Source: an uncultured Acetobacteraceae bacterium
GTDB taxonomy: Bacteria > Pseudomonadota > Alphaproteobacteria > Acetobacterales > Acetobacteraceae
Length of the DNA stretch: 64,000 nt
Reading direction: 5' to 3'
NCBI GenBank assembly: GCA_903907955.1
Contig: CAIVPZ010000172.1
Coordinates: forward strand, 1 to 64,000
In this document: piece by piece, positions 36,447 to 46,797 of the stretch
Layout of the letters: each line of letters begins with the position of its first letter
How positions within the stretch are numbered: the stretch's first letter is position 1
Translations under genes and position numbers: made by a program
The notes under the pieces: generated by a model
Seen by the model: the letters and a program-made list of their open reading frames with translations, nothing else
Database searches by the model: none
What the model was told of the DNA's origin: nothing

Positions 36447-38798
36447 ATGCTGTCCCGGAACCTTGAGCAGACGCTCCACCGCGCCCTCTCGCTGGCCAGC
36501 GAGCGGCGCCATGAATACGCGACGTTGGAGCATCTCCTGCTCGGCCTGACCGATGATACCGACGCGGCCACCGTTCTGCGCGCCTGCGGCGTCGATCTCG
36601 ACAAGCTGCGCACCGACCTGACCGAGTTCCTCGACAAGGACCTCGCCGGTCTGGCCACCGATCGCCCCGGCGACCCCAAACCGACCGCCGGCTTCCAGCG
36701 CGTGGTGCAGCGCGCCGCCATCCACGTCCAGTCCTCCGGCCGCGACGAGGTTACCGGCGCCAACGTGCTGGTGGCGCTGTTCAGCGAGCGCGAGAGCCAT
36801 GCGGTGTATTTCCTGCAGACCCAGGATATGACCCGGCTCGATGCGGTGAACTTCATCAGCCACGGCATCGCCAAGGCGCCCGGGCGCAGCCAGCCCCGCC
36901 CGGTGCAGGGCGCCGGCCAGCCCAGCGACCCCAGCCCCGAGCATGAGCGCGAGGAGAAGCTGGCGCGGCGCGGCCAGGACGCGCTCACCAACTACTGCGT
37001 GAACCTCAACAAGAAGGCCATGGCGGGCAAGATCGACCCGCTGATCGGGCGCGAGAGCGAGATCGAGCGCACCATCCAGATCCTGTGCCGCCGCACCAAG
37101 AACAACCCGCTCTATGTCGGCGACCCCGGCGTCGGCAAAACCGCCATCGCCGAGGGCCTGGCCAAGCGAATCGTCGAAGGCGATGTGCCGGAGGTGCTGG
37201 CCAAGTCCACCATCTACGCGCTGGACATGGGCGCGCTGCTGGCCGGCACCCGCTATCGCGGCGACTTCGAGGAGCGGCTGAAGGCGGTGGTCACCGAGCT
37301 GGAAGCACAGCCGAACTCCGTCCTTTTCATCGACGAGATTCATACGGTGATCGGCGCGGGGGCCACGTCCGGCGGCGCGATGGACGCCTCCAACCTGCTG
37401 AAGCCGGCGCTGGCATCCGGCAACCTGCGCTGCATCGGCAGCACCACCTACAAGGAATTCCGCAACTACTTCGAAAAGGACCGCGCCCTGGTGCGCCGGT
37501 TCCAGAAGATCGACGTCAACGAGCCGACCCTGGAGGACGCGGTGAAGATTCTCCGCGGCCTCAAGACCAACTACGAAAAGCACCACAAGGTGCGCTACAC
37601 CGACGAGGCGATCCGCGCCGCGGTCGAGCTGTCCGCCAAATACATCCACGACCGCAAGCTGCCGGACAAGGCGATCGACGTGATCGACGAGGTCGGCGCC
37701 TCCCGCATGCTCCAGCCCGAGCACAAGCGGCGCAAAACCGTGACCCTGCGCGACGTGGAGGAGATCGTCGCCAAGATCGCGCGCATTCCGCCGAAATCCG
37801 TCTCGGCGGATGACAAGGAGACGCTGCGCAACCTCGAACGCGACCTGAAGTCGATGGTGTTCGGCCAGGATGCGGCGATCGACGCGCTGGCGGCGGCCAT
37901 CAAGCTCAGCCGCGCCGGGCTGCGCGACGCCGAGAAGCCGATCGGCAACTACCTGTTCAGCGGCCCGACCGGCGTCGGCAAGACCGAGGTTGCGCGCCAG
38001 CTGGCCAGCACGCTGGGCATCGAGCTGATCCGCTTCGACATGTCGGAATACATGGAGCGGCACAGCGTCAGCCGGCTGATCGGCGCCCCGCCGGGCTATG
38101 TCGGCTTCGACCAGGGCGGGCTGCTGACCGATGCGATCGACCAGCATCCGCACGCGGTGCTGCTGCTGGACGAGATCGAGAAGGCGCATCCCGATCTGTT
38201 CAACATCCTGCTGCAGGTGATGGATCACGGGAAGCTCACCGACCACAACGGCAAGACGGTTGATTTCCGCAACGTGATCCTGATCATGACCACCAACGCC
38301 GGCGCCGCCGACCTGGCCAAGGAGGCGATCGGCTTCGGCCGCGAAACCCGCGCCGGCGAGGACGAGGACGCGATCAAGCGGATGTTCACGCCGGAGTTCC
38401 GCAACCGGCTGGATGCGCTGATCGCCTTTGCCAACCTGACGCCGGAGATCGTCGGCCGGGTGGTGGAGAAGTTCGTCATGCAGCTGGAGGCGCAGCTTGC
38501 CGACCGCAACGTGACGATCGAGCTGTCCAGCGCCGCCAAGGAGTGGCTGGCCGAGCGCGGCTACGACAAGCTGTATGGCGCGCGGCCGCTGGCCCGGGTG
38601 ATCCAGGAGCACATCAAGAAGCCGTTGGCCGAGGAGTTGCTGTTCGGCCGGCTGGTCAAGGGCGGTGCGGTGAAAGTGACGATGAAGGACCGCAAGCTCG
38701 ACTTCGAGTTCATCGAGGCGGCCCTGCCGGCGCTGCCCCGCCCCGAGGGCGATGGCGACGAGGGCGGTGCCGAGCGGGAGCCGGAGACGGCGGGGTAG
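36447..38798 (+). CDS. clpA: ATP-dependent Clp protease ATP-binding subunit ClpA
   Basis: 783 residues, full length. N-domain (about 1-145) with two Clp_N repeats for ClpS docking. First AAA+ module: Walker [10 protein letters not shown] near residue 225 and Walker [10 protein letters not shown]. Second module: Walker [10 protein letters not shown] near 506 and Walker [16 protein letters not shown]-terminal D2-small domain: [21 protein letters not shown]. The IGF/L-type loop that docks to ClpP is expected in AAA-2 (KEAIGFGRE). Unfolds substrates and feeds them to ClpP, which is not encoded here. Works with ClpS and the N-end-rule transferase at 28927-29703. Confidence 0.97.
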   Translation: MLSRNLEQTLHRALSLASERRHEYATLEHLLLGLTDDTDAATVLRACGVDLDKLRTDLTEFLDKDLAGLATDRPGDPKPTAGFQRVVQRAAIHVQSSGRDEVTGANVLVALFSERESHAVYFLQTQDMTRLDAVNFISHGIAKAPGRSQPRPVQGAGQPSDPSPEHEREEKLARRGQDALTNYCVNLNKKAMAGKIDPLIGRESEIERTIQILCRRTKNNPLYVGDPGVGKTAIAEGLAKRIVEGDVPEVLAKSTIYALDMGALLAGTRYRGDFEERLKAVVTELEAQPNSVLFIDEIHTVIGAGATSGGAMDASNLLKPALASGNLRCIGSTTYKEFRNYFEKDRALVRRFQKIDVNEPTLEDAVKILRGLKTNYEKHHKVRYTDEAIRAAVELSAKYIHDRKLPDKAIDVIDEVGASRMLQPEHKRRKTVTLRDVEEIVAKIARIPPKSVSADDKETLRNLERDLKSMVFGQDAAIDALAAAIKLSRAGLRDAEKPIGNYLFSGPTGVGKTEVARQLASTLGIELIRFDMSEYMERHSVSRLIGAPPGYVGFDQGGLLTDAIDQHPHAVLLLDEIEKAHPDLFNILLQVMDHGKLTDHNGKTVDFRNVILIMTTNAGAADLAKEAIGFGRETRAGEDEDAIKRMFTPEFRNRLDALIAFANLTPEIVGRVVEKFVMQLEAQLADRNVTIELSSAAKEWLAERGYDKLYGARPLARVIQEHIKKPLAEELLFGRLVKGGAVKVTMKDRKLDFEFIEAALPALPRPEGDGDEGGAEREPETAG

Positions 38799-38802
38799 TC
38801 GC

Positions 38803-39297
38803 TCAGCGCGGCGATAGCAGACCGAAGCCGCGGCCGAATTCCTCGGCCGCGGCAGCCAGCCCGGCGGACACAAGCCGGGCTGCCCTCACCGACGGTTCAG
38901 CGCGGTCCACCTCGAACGTGGCATATCCGTGCATGGCAATGTGTCGGAACCGGCGCAATTCGTGCAAGTCGCGTTCCAGCCGACTGGCGAAGCCAGGCCG
39001 GGCCGACCCCGGTGCCGTCACCTGCACCATCAGGTCTTCATGCCAGCGCGGCCCCTCCGGTCGTGGTTCGCGGGCAAGCGACAGCACATATAGCGCCGCA
39101 GCTTCGATGCTGGCGTAGCCGTCCTGCAACGCCTTCTGGAGCGATTTCTGCAACGCGCGGGCTGACATGTCAGCCCCTTCCATCGCCGCGCGGTGCTCGT
39201 CCCACAGCCATACGGCGAGTTTCAGGTCGGCAACGGCGGCTTCGCAATGGCGCGATAGCACCGTCCAGCGTGCGTCAGGCGCAGCGGATTCCGTCAC
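38803..39297 (-). CDS. HEPN-domain toxin (HepT-like)
   Basis: 164 residues from GTG 39297. A helical protein with the HEPN nuclease motif R-x4-H-x-Y at Arg118, His123 and Tyr125 (RHIAMHGY). In HepT toxins this site cuts RNA, and the Tyr is modified by the partner antitoxin. The gene overlaps the end of the nucleotidyltransferase gene by 23 bp on the same strand, the compact arrangement of HEPN/MNT (type VII) toxin-antitoxin operons. It is somewhat longer than many HepT proteins (about 110-140 aa). It ends 4 bp from the convergent clpA. Confidence 0.82.
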   Translation of the reverse strand: MTESAAPDARWTVLSRHCEAAVADLKLAVWLWDEHRAAMEGADMSARALQKSLQKALQDGYASIEAAALYVLSLAREPRPEGPRWHEDLMVQVTAPGSARPGFASRLERDLHELRRFRHIAMHGYATFEVDRAEPSVRAARLVSAGLAAAAEEFGRGFGLLSPR

Positions 39298-39598
39298 GAA
39301 CGGCGACCTCCCTGATGTCGGGGCGCAGATCCTCCCAGCACAGCACGTCAGGCCAGACATCCAGCCCGATACAGGCGTCCTTCGCGGCGCGCTCGGCAGC
39401 AACCCAGTCCGGCCCGGCATCCATGATGGCGATGTCGGCGTCGCTGCCGCGCCTGGCCTCGCCGCGGGCGAGCGACCCGAACAGCAGGAAATGCCAGGGC
39501 CGTCCGGCCGCCGCCGCGGACAGCGCGGCCACCAGAGTGCCGCGCAGCCCGTTCAGCCGCGCGGCCTCCGCCGCGTCGATTTCCTGCACCGTGCCCAT
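39275..39598 (-). CDS. MNT-type minimal nucleotidyltransferase antitoxin (MntA-like)
   Basis: 107 residues from ATG 39598. The nucleotidyltransferase signature G-S-x10-D-x-D is exact: Gly41-Ser42 and Asp53, Asp55 (FGSLARGEARRGSDADIAI). A third acidic position lies near residue 80-90 (LDVWPDVLCWEDL). MntA antitoxins adenylylate the Tyr of the HepT R-x4-H-x-Y motif and so neutralise the toxin. The gene lies first and overlaps its HEPN partner. An upstream extension of the frame to 39730 is antisense to the cytochrome gene region and is rejected. Confidence 0.85.
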   Translation of the reverse strand: MGTVQEIDAAEAARLNGLRGTLVAALSAAAAGRPWHFLLFGSLARGEARRGSDADIAIMDAGPDWVAAERAAKDACIGLDVWPDVLCWEDLRPDIREVAVRDGIRCA

Positions 39599-39650
39599 GG
39601 CGGGCAGTATAGCGCTCCGTCCCTGCCCGCAGTATCCGCCGCCGCGTGCC

Positions 39651-40208
39651 TCAGCGCGCGCGGCCCGGCGCCATCCGCCGCAGGGTGGCGTCGCGGAGAA
39701 CAAAATGGTGGAACAGCGCCGCCACCACATGCACGGCCACCAGCGCGGCCAGCGCGTTGGCGATCGTCACGTGGATTTCGCCGAACAGCTTGGTCTCCGG
39801 CAAGGGGAACGGTGCCGGAATGCTCAACCCGCCGATCAGCGAGGCCGAGCCGGACTTCGCCCAGCGCGCCAGCAGGCCGGTCGCCGGCAGGGCCAGGGTC
39901 AGCACATACAGCGCGGTATGCCCGGCGCGCGCCACCGCCATCAGCCAGACCGGCCCTTCCTGTACCGGTGCCGGGGTGGCGATGCGCCACAGGATGCGCA
40001 GTACCGCGAGCGAGAACACCACCAGCCCGATCGTGCTGTGCAGCCCCATCACCGCGGTTCGCTCCGGGCCGCGCGGAAACGAATCCAGCGAAATCCCCAC
40101 GCACCAGGCCGCGATCACCACCAGCGCCCCGATCCAGTGCATTGCCCGGACGGTGCCGCCGTAGCCCGGGACGGCTTCGGGCAGGTTTTCTTGTTGCGCA
40201 TTCGACAT
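39651..40208 (-). CDS. Cytochrome b561 family protein
   Basis: 185 residues with four hydrophobic helices and the paired His pattern for haem b: AMHWIGALVVIAAWCVG, MGLHSTIGLVVFSLAVL, ARAGHTALYVLTLALP and VAVHVVAALFHHFVLRD. Cytochrome b561-type membrane proteins pass electrons across the inner membrane, for example to or from quinone. ATG 40208 has AAGGGG upstream; GTG 40211 is an alternative. The C-terminus is only 50 bp from the MNT gene start. Confidence 0.9.
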   Translation of the reverse strand: MSNAQQENLPEAVPGYGGTVRAMHWIGALVVIAAWCVGISLDSFPRGPERTAVMGLHSTIGLVVFSLAVLRILWRIATPAPVQEGPVWLMAVARAGHTALYVLTLALPATGLLARWAKSGSASLIGGLSIPAPFPLPETKLFGEIHVTIANALAALVAVHVVAALFHHFVLRDATLRRMAPGRAR

Positions 40209-40556
40209 CACATGATCCCCTTGGATGCTCCATCGCGGCAGGGCCGCGTCTCAACCACCTTATGCTGCATGCGCGAACAAGCGTCAAAACAGCAGCGGCG
40301 CGCAACGATAACGGGAAAACCTGCTTGACCCGGACCAATGGTCGGTGCTGAAAATTTAAAAACCAGGCACAATGTGCCCAAACGGGGAGTTGCGGACACC
40401 GCACCAATCACCGCGCGCAACATTTCGGTCGGTGCAAGCGCCGGTACTTCTCCCCTCGGGAGCGGTGCGGGGATGGCTGATCGTCATGCGGCGCTTGCTC
40501 TTTCATCTGCGCGGCGGAGCCGTCGCCGTCGCCACCCAATGAACAGAAGGCACATC
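40209..40556. other. 348 bp intergenic region upstream of two small membrane-protein genes
   Basis: It separates the divergent cytochrome b561 gene and the 40557 gene. TTGACC at 40325-40330 followed by the AT-rich AAAATTTAAA at 40351-40360 may be a plus-strand promoter, but the -10 box is not clear. The inverted repeat GACC-AAT-GGTC (40333-40343) lies between them and could be an operator. No gene is supported. Confidence 0.4.
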
Positions 40557-40883
40557 ATGCGAAGACTCGGCGCTATCCTCCTCGCGTTCGCCCTGTTGGC
40601 CCAGGTCAATACGGCCTTTGCGCAAACCGCCCCCGCAGCCCCGCAACCCGCCGCGGCCGACCACAGCTGGAAGCCAATCGTCATCGGCCTCGGTGCCATC
40701 GCCGGTGTCGTCGTGTTCAACGTCGCGGCCATCGGCTTCGAAGCCCTGCCGGGCGGGCTGGCCTATGAAGCCGGCGCCGCCGTCCCCGCCGAGGCGTCCG
40801 TCGCGATCAGCCGCGTCTATGCCACCACCAGCGCCGTCATTGGCGGCCTGATCGGCTACTACGCCTACGGCAACGGCAAGTGA
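40557..40883 (+). CDS. Small exported or membrane protein, Gly/Ala-rich (paralogue of the next gene)
   Basis: 108 residues from ATG 40557 with AAGG 8 nt upstream. Signal peptide RRLGAILLAFALLAQVNTAFA (cleavage near Ala22), then a hydrophobic Gly-rich segment IVIGLGAIAGVVVFNVAAIG and a second one ATTSAVIGGLIGYYAY. The A-x-x-G-x-x-x-FNV pattern is shared with the following gene, so they look like tandem duplicates. No known family. The stop TGA is within GTGA, which could be an overlapping start for the next gene. Confidence 0.75.
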   Translation: MRRLGAILLAFALLAQVNTAFAQTAPAAPQPAAADHSWKPIVIGLGAIAGVVVFNVAAIGFEALPGGLAYEAGAAVPAEASVAISRVYATTSAVIGGLIGYYAYGNGK

Positions 40884-40894
40884 GGAGCACCGGC

Positions 40895-41494
40895 ATGCGA
40901 TCAACATCGTCGGCCGTGGCCGCCGGACTGCTCGGCGTCTCCCTCCTCGTCCCCTCGCTCGCCTACGCCGATACCCCGGCGGCGAAGCCGGCAGCGGCAG
41001 CGCAGCCGGCTTCGTCGGGCAGCTACGTTGATCCGGGTCTGCTCGCGGTCGGCGCGGGCGCGGTGGTCGGCATTGTCGCCTTCAACGTGCTGACCGGGCC
41101 GCTCGGCGCGGTTCCGCTCGCCGGCGGCGCGCTGGACGCCGTGCCCTACAGCATCGCCCTGGGCAGCCGCACGATTGCCGCCGTCTCGGCCGGTGTCGGC
41201 GCGCTGGCGGCGACCTGGGCCTATGACGCGTGGAACGGCACCAAGACCAACTACCTCTATCTGACCTCACTCGGCGCCGGCGCGCTCGCCGGCGTCCTGG
41301 CCGGCAACTTCCTCGCCATCGGTGCGTTTGGCTCGCCGCCCTATTACCTCGGGGCCGGGGCCGAGGCAGCGTCCGCCGGGGGAGCGCTGGCGTCCAGCGG
41401 GGCACAGGCGGCCAGCCGCGTGTATGTCATCGGGTCGGGCGTGCTGGGTGCCTGGGTGGCGGACTACATCTGGCATCGCGAAGCGGCGAAGTAA
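40895..41494 (+). CDS. Exported Gly/Ala-rich membrane protein (paralogue of the preceding gene)
   Basis: 199 residues from ATG 40895, with GAGGAG 9 nt upstream. Signal peptide (SAVAAGLLGVSLLVPSLAYA), then repeated hydrophobic glycine-rich spans: LLAVGAGAVVGIVAFNVLTG, VSAGVGALAATWAY, LGAGALAGVLAGNFLAIGAF and VIGSGVLGAWVADYIW. GAVVGIVAFNV mirrors GAIAGVVVFNV of the upstream protein. Glycine-zipper-like spans suggest helix packing in a membrane or a pore-like assembly. No known function. A strong hairpin at 41497-41517 directly follows the stop and likely terminates the pair. Confidence 0.75.
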   Translation: MRSTSSAVAAGLLGVSLLVPSLAYADTPAAKPAAAAQPASSGSYVDPGLLAVGAGAVVGIVAFNVLTGPLGAVPLAGGALDAVPYSIALGSRTIAAVSAGVGALAATWAYDAWNGTKTNYLYLTSLGAGALAGVLAGNFLAIGAFGSPPYYLGAGAEAASAGGALASSGAQAASRVYVIGSGVLGAWVADYIWHREAAK

Positions 41495-41496
41495 GG

Positions 41497-41517
41497 CCAG
41501 GGGGCTTTGCCCCCTGG
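41497..41517 (+). terminator. CCAGGGGGC-TTT-GCCCCCTGG hairpin after 40895-41494
   Basis: Perfect 9 bp stem with a TTT loop, 2 nt after the stop codon. It is also a short copy of the dispersed palindromic repeat family. No T-run follows, so classical intrinsic termination is uncertain. Confidence 0.6.
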
Positions 41518-41527
41518 AACCCACTCG

Positions 41528-42820
<1,293 letters not shown>

Positions 42821-42905
42821 CTGCGCTCTCCTGGGACGTTCCCCGAATTCGTCTTGCCGCCGGTGCGGGCGCGCTGTCAAACCGCAGGCGGGAGAGGGCC
42901 GGCAG

Positions 42906-43919
42906 ATGAGCGAAACTGACCGCGCGCGGCTGGAGCAATGGCTGGCGGCGCAGGTGCCGCAATACCGCGGGCCATCGCGCCTGGTGGCGTTCGAAGGCGG
43001 GCAGTCCAACCCGACCTTCCGGCTCGATGCCGCCTCCGGGCGCTACGTGCTGCGGCGCAAGCCGATGGGCGCGCTGCTGGCCAGCGCACATGCGGTGGAC
43101 CGCGAATTCCGGGTGCTGCGGGCGCTGGCCGGCAGCGCGGTGCCGGTGCCGCACGTGCATGCGCTGTGCGAGGACACATCCGTCATCGGCAGCGCCTTCT
43201 ATGTGATGGACCATGTCGAAGGCCGGGTGCTGTGGGACGCCCGGCTGCCCGGCATGACTCCGGCGGAGCGCCGCGCGGTGTATGCGTCGATGAACGCCAC
43301 CATCGCCGCCCTGCACGGCATCGATCCGGCCTCGGTGGGGCTGGAGGGGTTCGGCCGGCCCGGCAACTACCTGGCGCGCCAGATCGCCCGCTGGACGATG
43401 CAGTACCGCGCCTCCGAGACCACGCCGATCGAGGCCATGGACCGGCTGATCGACTGGCTGCCGCGGCACATTCCGGCGTTCGATGCCACCGCCATCGTGC
43501 ATGGCGATTTCCGCCTCGACAATCTGTTGCTGCACCCCACCGAACCGCGCGTGGTGGCGGTGCTGGACTGGGAACTTTCCACCCTTGGCCATCCGCTGGC
43601 GGATTTCGCCTATCACCTCATGGCCTGGCGGCTGACTCCCGAATTGTTCCGCGGGCTGGCCGGGGCTGACCTGGCGGCGCTCGGCATTCCCGGCGAGGCG
43701 GCGCATGTGGCGGAATACTGCCGCCGCACCGGGCAGCCGGTGCCGGCGGATCTGGACGTCTATATCGTGTTCAGCATGTTCCGCATTGCCGCGATCATGC
43801 AGGGGATCATGAAGCGGGCGCTGGACGGCACGGCGGCGAGCCAGGAAGCGATGGACGTGGGCGGGCGGGCGCGGCCGGTGGCGGAGGTGGCCTGGGCGCT
43901 GGCGCGGCGGCTGGGGTGA
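42906..43919 (+). CDS. APH/ChoK-like phosphotransferase (ACAD10/11 kinase-domain type)
   Basis: 337 residues of the aminoglycoside-phosphotransferase fold. Nucleotide-binding N-lobe ([24 protein letters not shown]), catalytic Brenner motif [16 protein letters not shown], and metal-binding [19 protein letters not shown]. In animals the same domain is fused to acyl-CoA dehydrogenase in ACAD10/11, where it phosphorylates 4-hydroxyacyl-CoA. The gene is divergent from the acyl-CoA dehydrogenase, with starts 85 bp apart, so both are likely co-regulated. A true antibiotic-resistance role is unlikely. Confidence 0.9.
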   Translation: MSETDRARLEQWLAAQVPQYRGPSRLVAFEGGQSNPTFRLDAASGRYVLRRKPMGALLASAHAVDREFRVLRALAGSAVPVPHVHALCEDTSVIGSAFYVMDHVEGRVLWDARLPGMTPAERRAVYASMNATIAALHGIDPASVGLEGFGRPGNYLARQIARWTMQYRASETTPIEAMDRLIDWLPRHIPAFDATAIVHGDFRLDNLLLHPTEPRVVAVLDWELSTLGHPLADFAYHLMAWRLTPELFRGLAGADLAALGIPGEAAHVAEYCRRTGQPVPADLDVYIVFSMFRIAAIMQGIMKRALDGTAASQEAMDVGGRARPVAEVAWALARRLG

Positions 43920-43989
43920 TGGGCGGCGGAATCGCGGCGGGCATGGCCGAACCCGGCCACCGCCATGTTCCCGTTGCCGTTGCCGGTGA

Positions 43990-44859
43990 TCAGAGCTCGC
44001 CCGCCCCCTCCGGCACCGCCTCGCGCGGGTCGGCGTCGAAGCGCAGGCGTTCGGCGCCGCTGACGCACAGGAAGCGCCGGCCCTTCGCCCGGCCGACGAG
44101 GGTCAGCCCGGCCTGCCGTGCCAGTTCCACCCCCCAGGCGGTGAAGCCGCTGCGGCTGATCAGGACGGCAATTTCCATCTGCACGCATTTTATGACCATT
44201 TCGCTGGTCAGCCGTCCCGTCGTGTAGAACAGTTTTCCCGCCGCCCCGACGCCCTCCAGCCGCATCCAGCCGGCGATCTTGTCCACCGCGTTGTGGCGGC
44301 CGACATCCTCCATGTACACCAGCGGCCGGTCCTGCGCGCACAGCACGCAGCCGTGGATGGCGCCGGCGGTCAGGTACAGGCTCGGCCGGGTGTTGATCTT
44401 GCGGGCCAGGGCGTACAGCCAGCTGGTGCGCAATTCGGCCGCCGGGTCCAGCCGCACCTGCGCGAACCGCTCCAGCAGATCGCCGAAGGCGGTGCCCTGG
44501 GCGCAGCCGCTGGTCAGGGTGCGTTTGCGCAGTTTCGCCTCGAAATCGGTGCGCGCCGGGGTGCGCACCACCACCACGTCAAGCTCCGCATCGACATCGA
44601 TGCGCTCGATCGGGTCGTCGCGGCGCAGCATGCCCTGGTTCAGCAGGTAGCCCACCGCCAGGCAGTCCGGGCGGTCGCCGATGGTCATCAGGGTGACGAT
44701 CTGCTGGCCGTTCAGGAACAGCGTCAGCGGACGCTCCACCGGCACGCGCGACCCAACCGCGGCCCCGGTGTGGTCGATGCCCTGCACCGTCCGCGTCAGT
44801 GCCGGGTTGTCCGGGTCGGGGGCGACCAGGAACTCCCGCGGCGGCTGCTCGCTAGCCAT
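43990..44859 (-). CDS. fdhD: Formate dehydrogenase accessory sulfurtransferase FdhD
   Basis: 289 residues. FdhD passes sulfur from IscS to the bis-MGD cofactor of formate dehydrogenase. Blocks seen: AVGYLLNQGML, LYLTAGAIHGCVLCAQDRPL, MEDVGRHNAVDKIAGW, TTGRLTSEMVIKCVQM and ISRSGFTAWGVELA. The catalytic loop has a single cysteine, Cys119 (LTSGCAQGTAFGD), in place of the CxxC pair of E. coli FdhD. It overlaps moeA by 8 bp and lies downstream of it. No formate dehydrogenase gene is in the window. Confidence 0.93.
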   Translation of the reverse strand: MASEQPPREFLVAPDPDNPALTRTVQGIDHTGAAVGSRVPVERPLTLFLNGQQIVTLMTIGDRPDCLAVGYLLNQGMLRRDDPIERIDVDAELDVVVVRTPARTDFEAKLRKRTLTSGCAQGTAFGDLLERFAQVRLDPAAELRTSWLYALARKINTRPSLYLTAGAIHGCVLCAQDRPLVYMEDVGRHNAVDKIAGWMRLEGVGAAGKLFYTTGRLTSEMVIKCVQMEIAVLISRSGFTAWGVELARQAGLTLVGRAKGRRFLCVSGAERLRFDADPREAVPEGAGEL

Positions 44860-46096
44860 ACAGCAGGCCGAGCGGGATGCAGGGCGCCGGATCGCCCGGG
44901 GCCAGCACGGTCATCGGCTCCGGCAGTTCCAGCAGCGCGTCGCTGCCGGTGAGCGAGGTCAGGATGCCGGCGCCTTCCTTCGGGTAGCGGTGTGCCGCGC
45001 CGTCGGCGTCGATCCGCACCCGCACGTATTCGCGCCGCCCCGCCTTCTTGCGGTATGCGAAGGCGCTGCGGACGAGGAAGCGCGGCGGCGGCACATGGGT
45101 GGCGCCGGCCAGCCGGTCGAACAGCGGACGGCCGATCGCGGCGAAGGTAACGAACGCCGCCACCGGGTTGCCGGGCAGACCCAGCAGCGGGGTGCCGTCC
45201 AGCACGCCGAGCGCCACCGGGCGGCCGGGCTTGATGGCGACGCGCCAGAATTCCAGCCGCCCCACCGCCGCGATGGCGGCGCGCACATGGTCTTCCTCGC
45301 CGGTCGAGACGCCGCCGGAGGCAATCACCAGGTCGGCCTCGCGGGCAGCGCTGCGCAGGGCCTGCTGCGTGGCGGCGGGGGTGTCGGGCAGGATGCCGCC
45401 GTCGATGAAGTCGGCGCCCAGGCGATGCAGCAGGGCGGCCAGCATCGGCCGGTTGGCGTCGTAGACCTGGCCGGGCCGCAGCGGTGCCGGCGGGGCGGCG
45501 ATCTCGTCGCCGGTGGAAAACAGAACGACCCGCAGCCTTGTGCGCACTTCGGCATGGACAAAGCCGAGGGCGGCGAGCAGGCCGATATCGGGCGGCATCA
45601 GGCGCCGGCCGGCTTGCAGCGCCACCGCGCCGCGGGCGATGTCCTCGCCCGCCGGGCGGCGGTTGGCGCCGCGGCTGATGCCGGGCTGCACGGTCACCCG
45701 GTCAGCGTCGACGCGGCAATCCTCCTGCATCAGCACCGTGTCGGGGCCGTCCGGGATCACCGCGCCGGTGAAGATGCGCAGCGCCCGGCCGCGCGGCAGC
45801 CTGCCGGGCGGGGCGGCACCGGCGGCGGCGCGGCCATGGATGGGCAGCGTGGTCGGTGCATCGGTGGACAGATCGTCGAAATAAAGGACAAAACCGTCCA
45901 CCGCCGAATTGTCGGTGGGCGGCAGGTCGATCGGCGCGACGGCATTCCCGGCCAGGACACGGCCAATCGCCGCCGCCAGGGGCACGGTCTCGACGCGCGC
46001 TTTCACCGCGTGCGCGTTGGTGATGCGCGCCTGCGCCTCGGCAAGTGGCAGCAGGGCGCCGCCGAAGGCGTAGCGGTCGTCGCTGAGTTGCGCCAT
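44852..46096 (-). CDS. moeA: Molybdopterin molybdenumtransferase MoeA
   Basis: 414 residues. Inserts molybdate into adenylylated molybdopterin. Motifs: PPTDNSAVDGFVL (active-site Asp), FTGAVIPDGPDTVLMQED, LFSTGDEI with GQVYDANRPML, ASGGVSTGEEDHVRAAI, KPGRPVALGVLDGTPLLGLPGNPVAAF. The start is ATG 46096. Just upstream (46141-46208) is a run of palindromic repeats, so the promoter must be short or lie within them. Coupled to fdhD by an 8 bp overlap, so both serve molybdoenzyme maturation. Confidence 0.95.
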   Translation of the reverse strand: MAQLSDDRYAFGGALLPLAEAQARITNAHAVKARVETVPLAAAIGRVLAGNAVAPIDLPPTDNSAVDGFVLYFDDLSTDAPTTLPIHGRAAAGAAPPGRLPRGRALRIFTGAVIPDGPDTVLMQEDCRVDADRVTVQPGISRGANRRPAGEDIARGAVALQAGRRLMPPDIGLLAALGFVHAEVRTRLRVVLFSTGDEIAAPPAPLRPGQVYDANRPMLAALLHRLGADFIDGGILPDTPAATQQALRSAAREADLVIASGGVSTGEEDHVRAAIAAVGRLEFWRVAIKPGRPVALGVLDGTPLLGLPGNPVAAFVTFAAIGRPLFDRLAGATHVPPPRFLVRSAFAYRKKAGRREYVRVRIDADGAAHRYPKEGAGILTSLTGSDALLELPEPMTVLAPGDPAPCIPLGLLYG

Positions 46097-46140
46097 CCGG
46101 GTATCGGGCGGCGTTGCGACGGAGGTGTCAAGTATCCTAT

Positions 46141-46208
46141 CGGGGCGTTGCCCCGAACCCCACCAGGGGCTTTGCCCCTGGACCCCACCAAGGGCCTTGG
46201 GCCCTTGG
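46141..46208. repeat. Three tandem GC-rich hairpins
   Basis: CGGGGC-GTT-GCCCCG (46141-46155), CCAGGGGC-TTT-GCCCCTGG (46163-46181) and CCAAGGGCC-TTG-GGCCCTTGG (46188-46208). They sit between the stop of the host-attachment gene (46217) and the start of moeA, both on the minus strand. The stop of the upstream gene lies 8 bp away, so the array could terminate that transcript. Confidence 0.8.
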
Positions 46209-46216
46209 AACCCGTA

Positions 46217-46675
46217 TTATGCCGGGGGGCTCCAGAATGGTTCCAGGTGCTCTTCGAGGTCGGCTTCGGGCAGCTTGACGATGTCCTTGGTCAGCGTGCC
46301 ATCCAGCCGCGCCGCCGCCAGCCCGTCCAGCGCCGCGCGCAGATCATTCAGCGCATGCGCCGGCGCCACCAGCACCAGCCGGTCGAACTGCCCCTCGGCC
46401 GCCGCCGCGTTCATCTGCCCGGCGAGGTAATGGGCAAACCCCTGCTTGGCGGCGCGGTGCGGGTCGGACTTCGGCTCGATCGCGTGCCGGGTGGGATTGG
46501 CGCTCTCGAAGCTGCGGCCCGGCCGGTCGGTGCCGAGATCGGTCGAGCGCTGGTGCGCCGTCGCGGAATCCAGGCTGGTGATGGTGCGGAAGTGGTGGTG
46601 CGGCGCCGGCACCACCACGCGGGCATGCTCGCCATCCGCCACCAGGATCCAGGTCTTTGTGTTGTTGCCTGTCAT
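46217..46675 (-). CDS. Host attachment protein family
   Basis: 152 residues. N-terminal TKTWILVADGEHARVVV is the characteristic opening of the family first linked to plant-cell attachment in Agrobacterium (a ribosome-inactivation-like or ADP-ribose-handling fold is suspected for relatives). The C-terminal half contains FAHYLAGQMNAAAAEGQFDRLVLVAPAHALNDLRAAL. GGAGG precedes ATG 46675. Function is not established in free-living species. The stop is followed by a triple hairpin repeat. Confidence 0.85.
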   Translation of the reverse strand: MTGNNTKTWILVADGEHARVVVPAPHHHFRTITSLDSATAHQRSTDLGTDRPGRSFESANPTRHAIEPKSDPHRAAKQGFAHYLAGQMNAAAAEGQFDRLVLVAPAHALNDLRAALDGLAAARLDGTLTKDIVKLPEADLEEHLEPFWSPPA

Positions 46676-46797
46676 GTCACCCTCCGATCCGGGCGGCGAC
46701 CGCGCCGTCCACGCCGGCTATAGGAGGCCGATCGGGCGGTGCCGGGCAATGGGGAGCCGCTTCATTTCTTCGGCAACAACAACCCGCGCCGAACCGG

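Noticed and set aside
36051-38873. 940-codon minus-strand frame opposite clpA
   Set aside because: Antisense shadow of a strongly conserved ClpA; no recognisable domain.
42906-43919. Aminoglycoside resistance gene
   Set aside because: The Brenner motif is generic; the divergent acyl-CoA dehydrogenase fits an ACAD10/11-type kinase much better.
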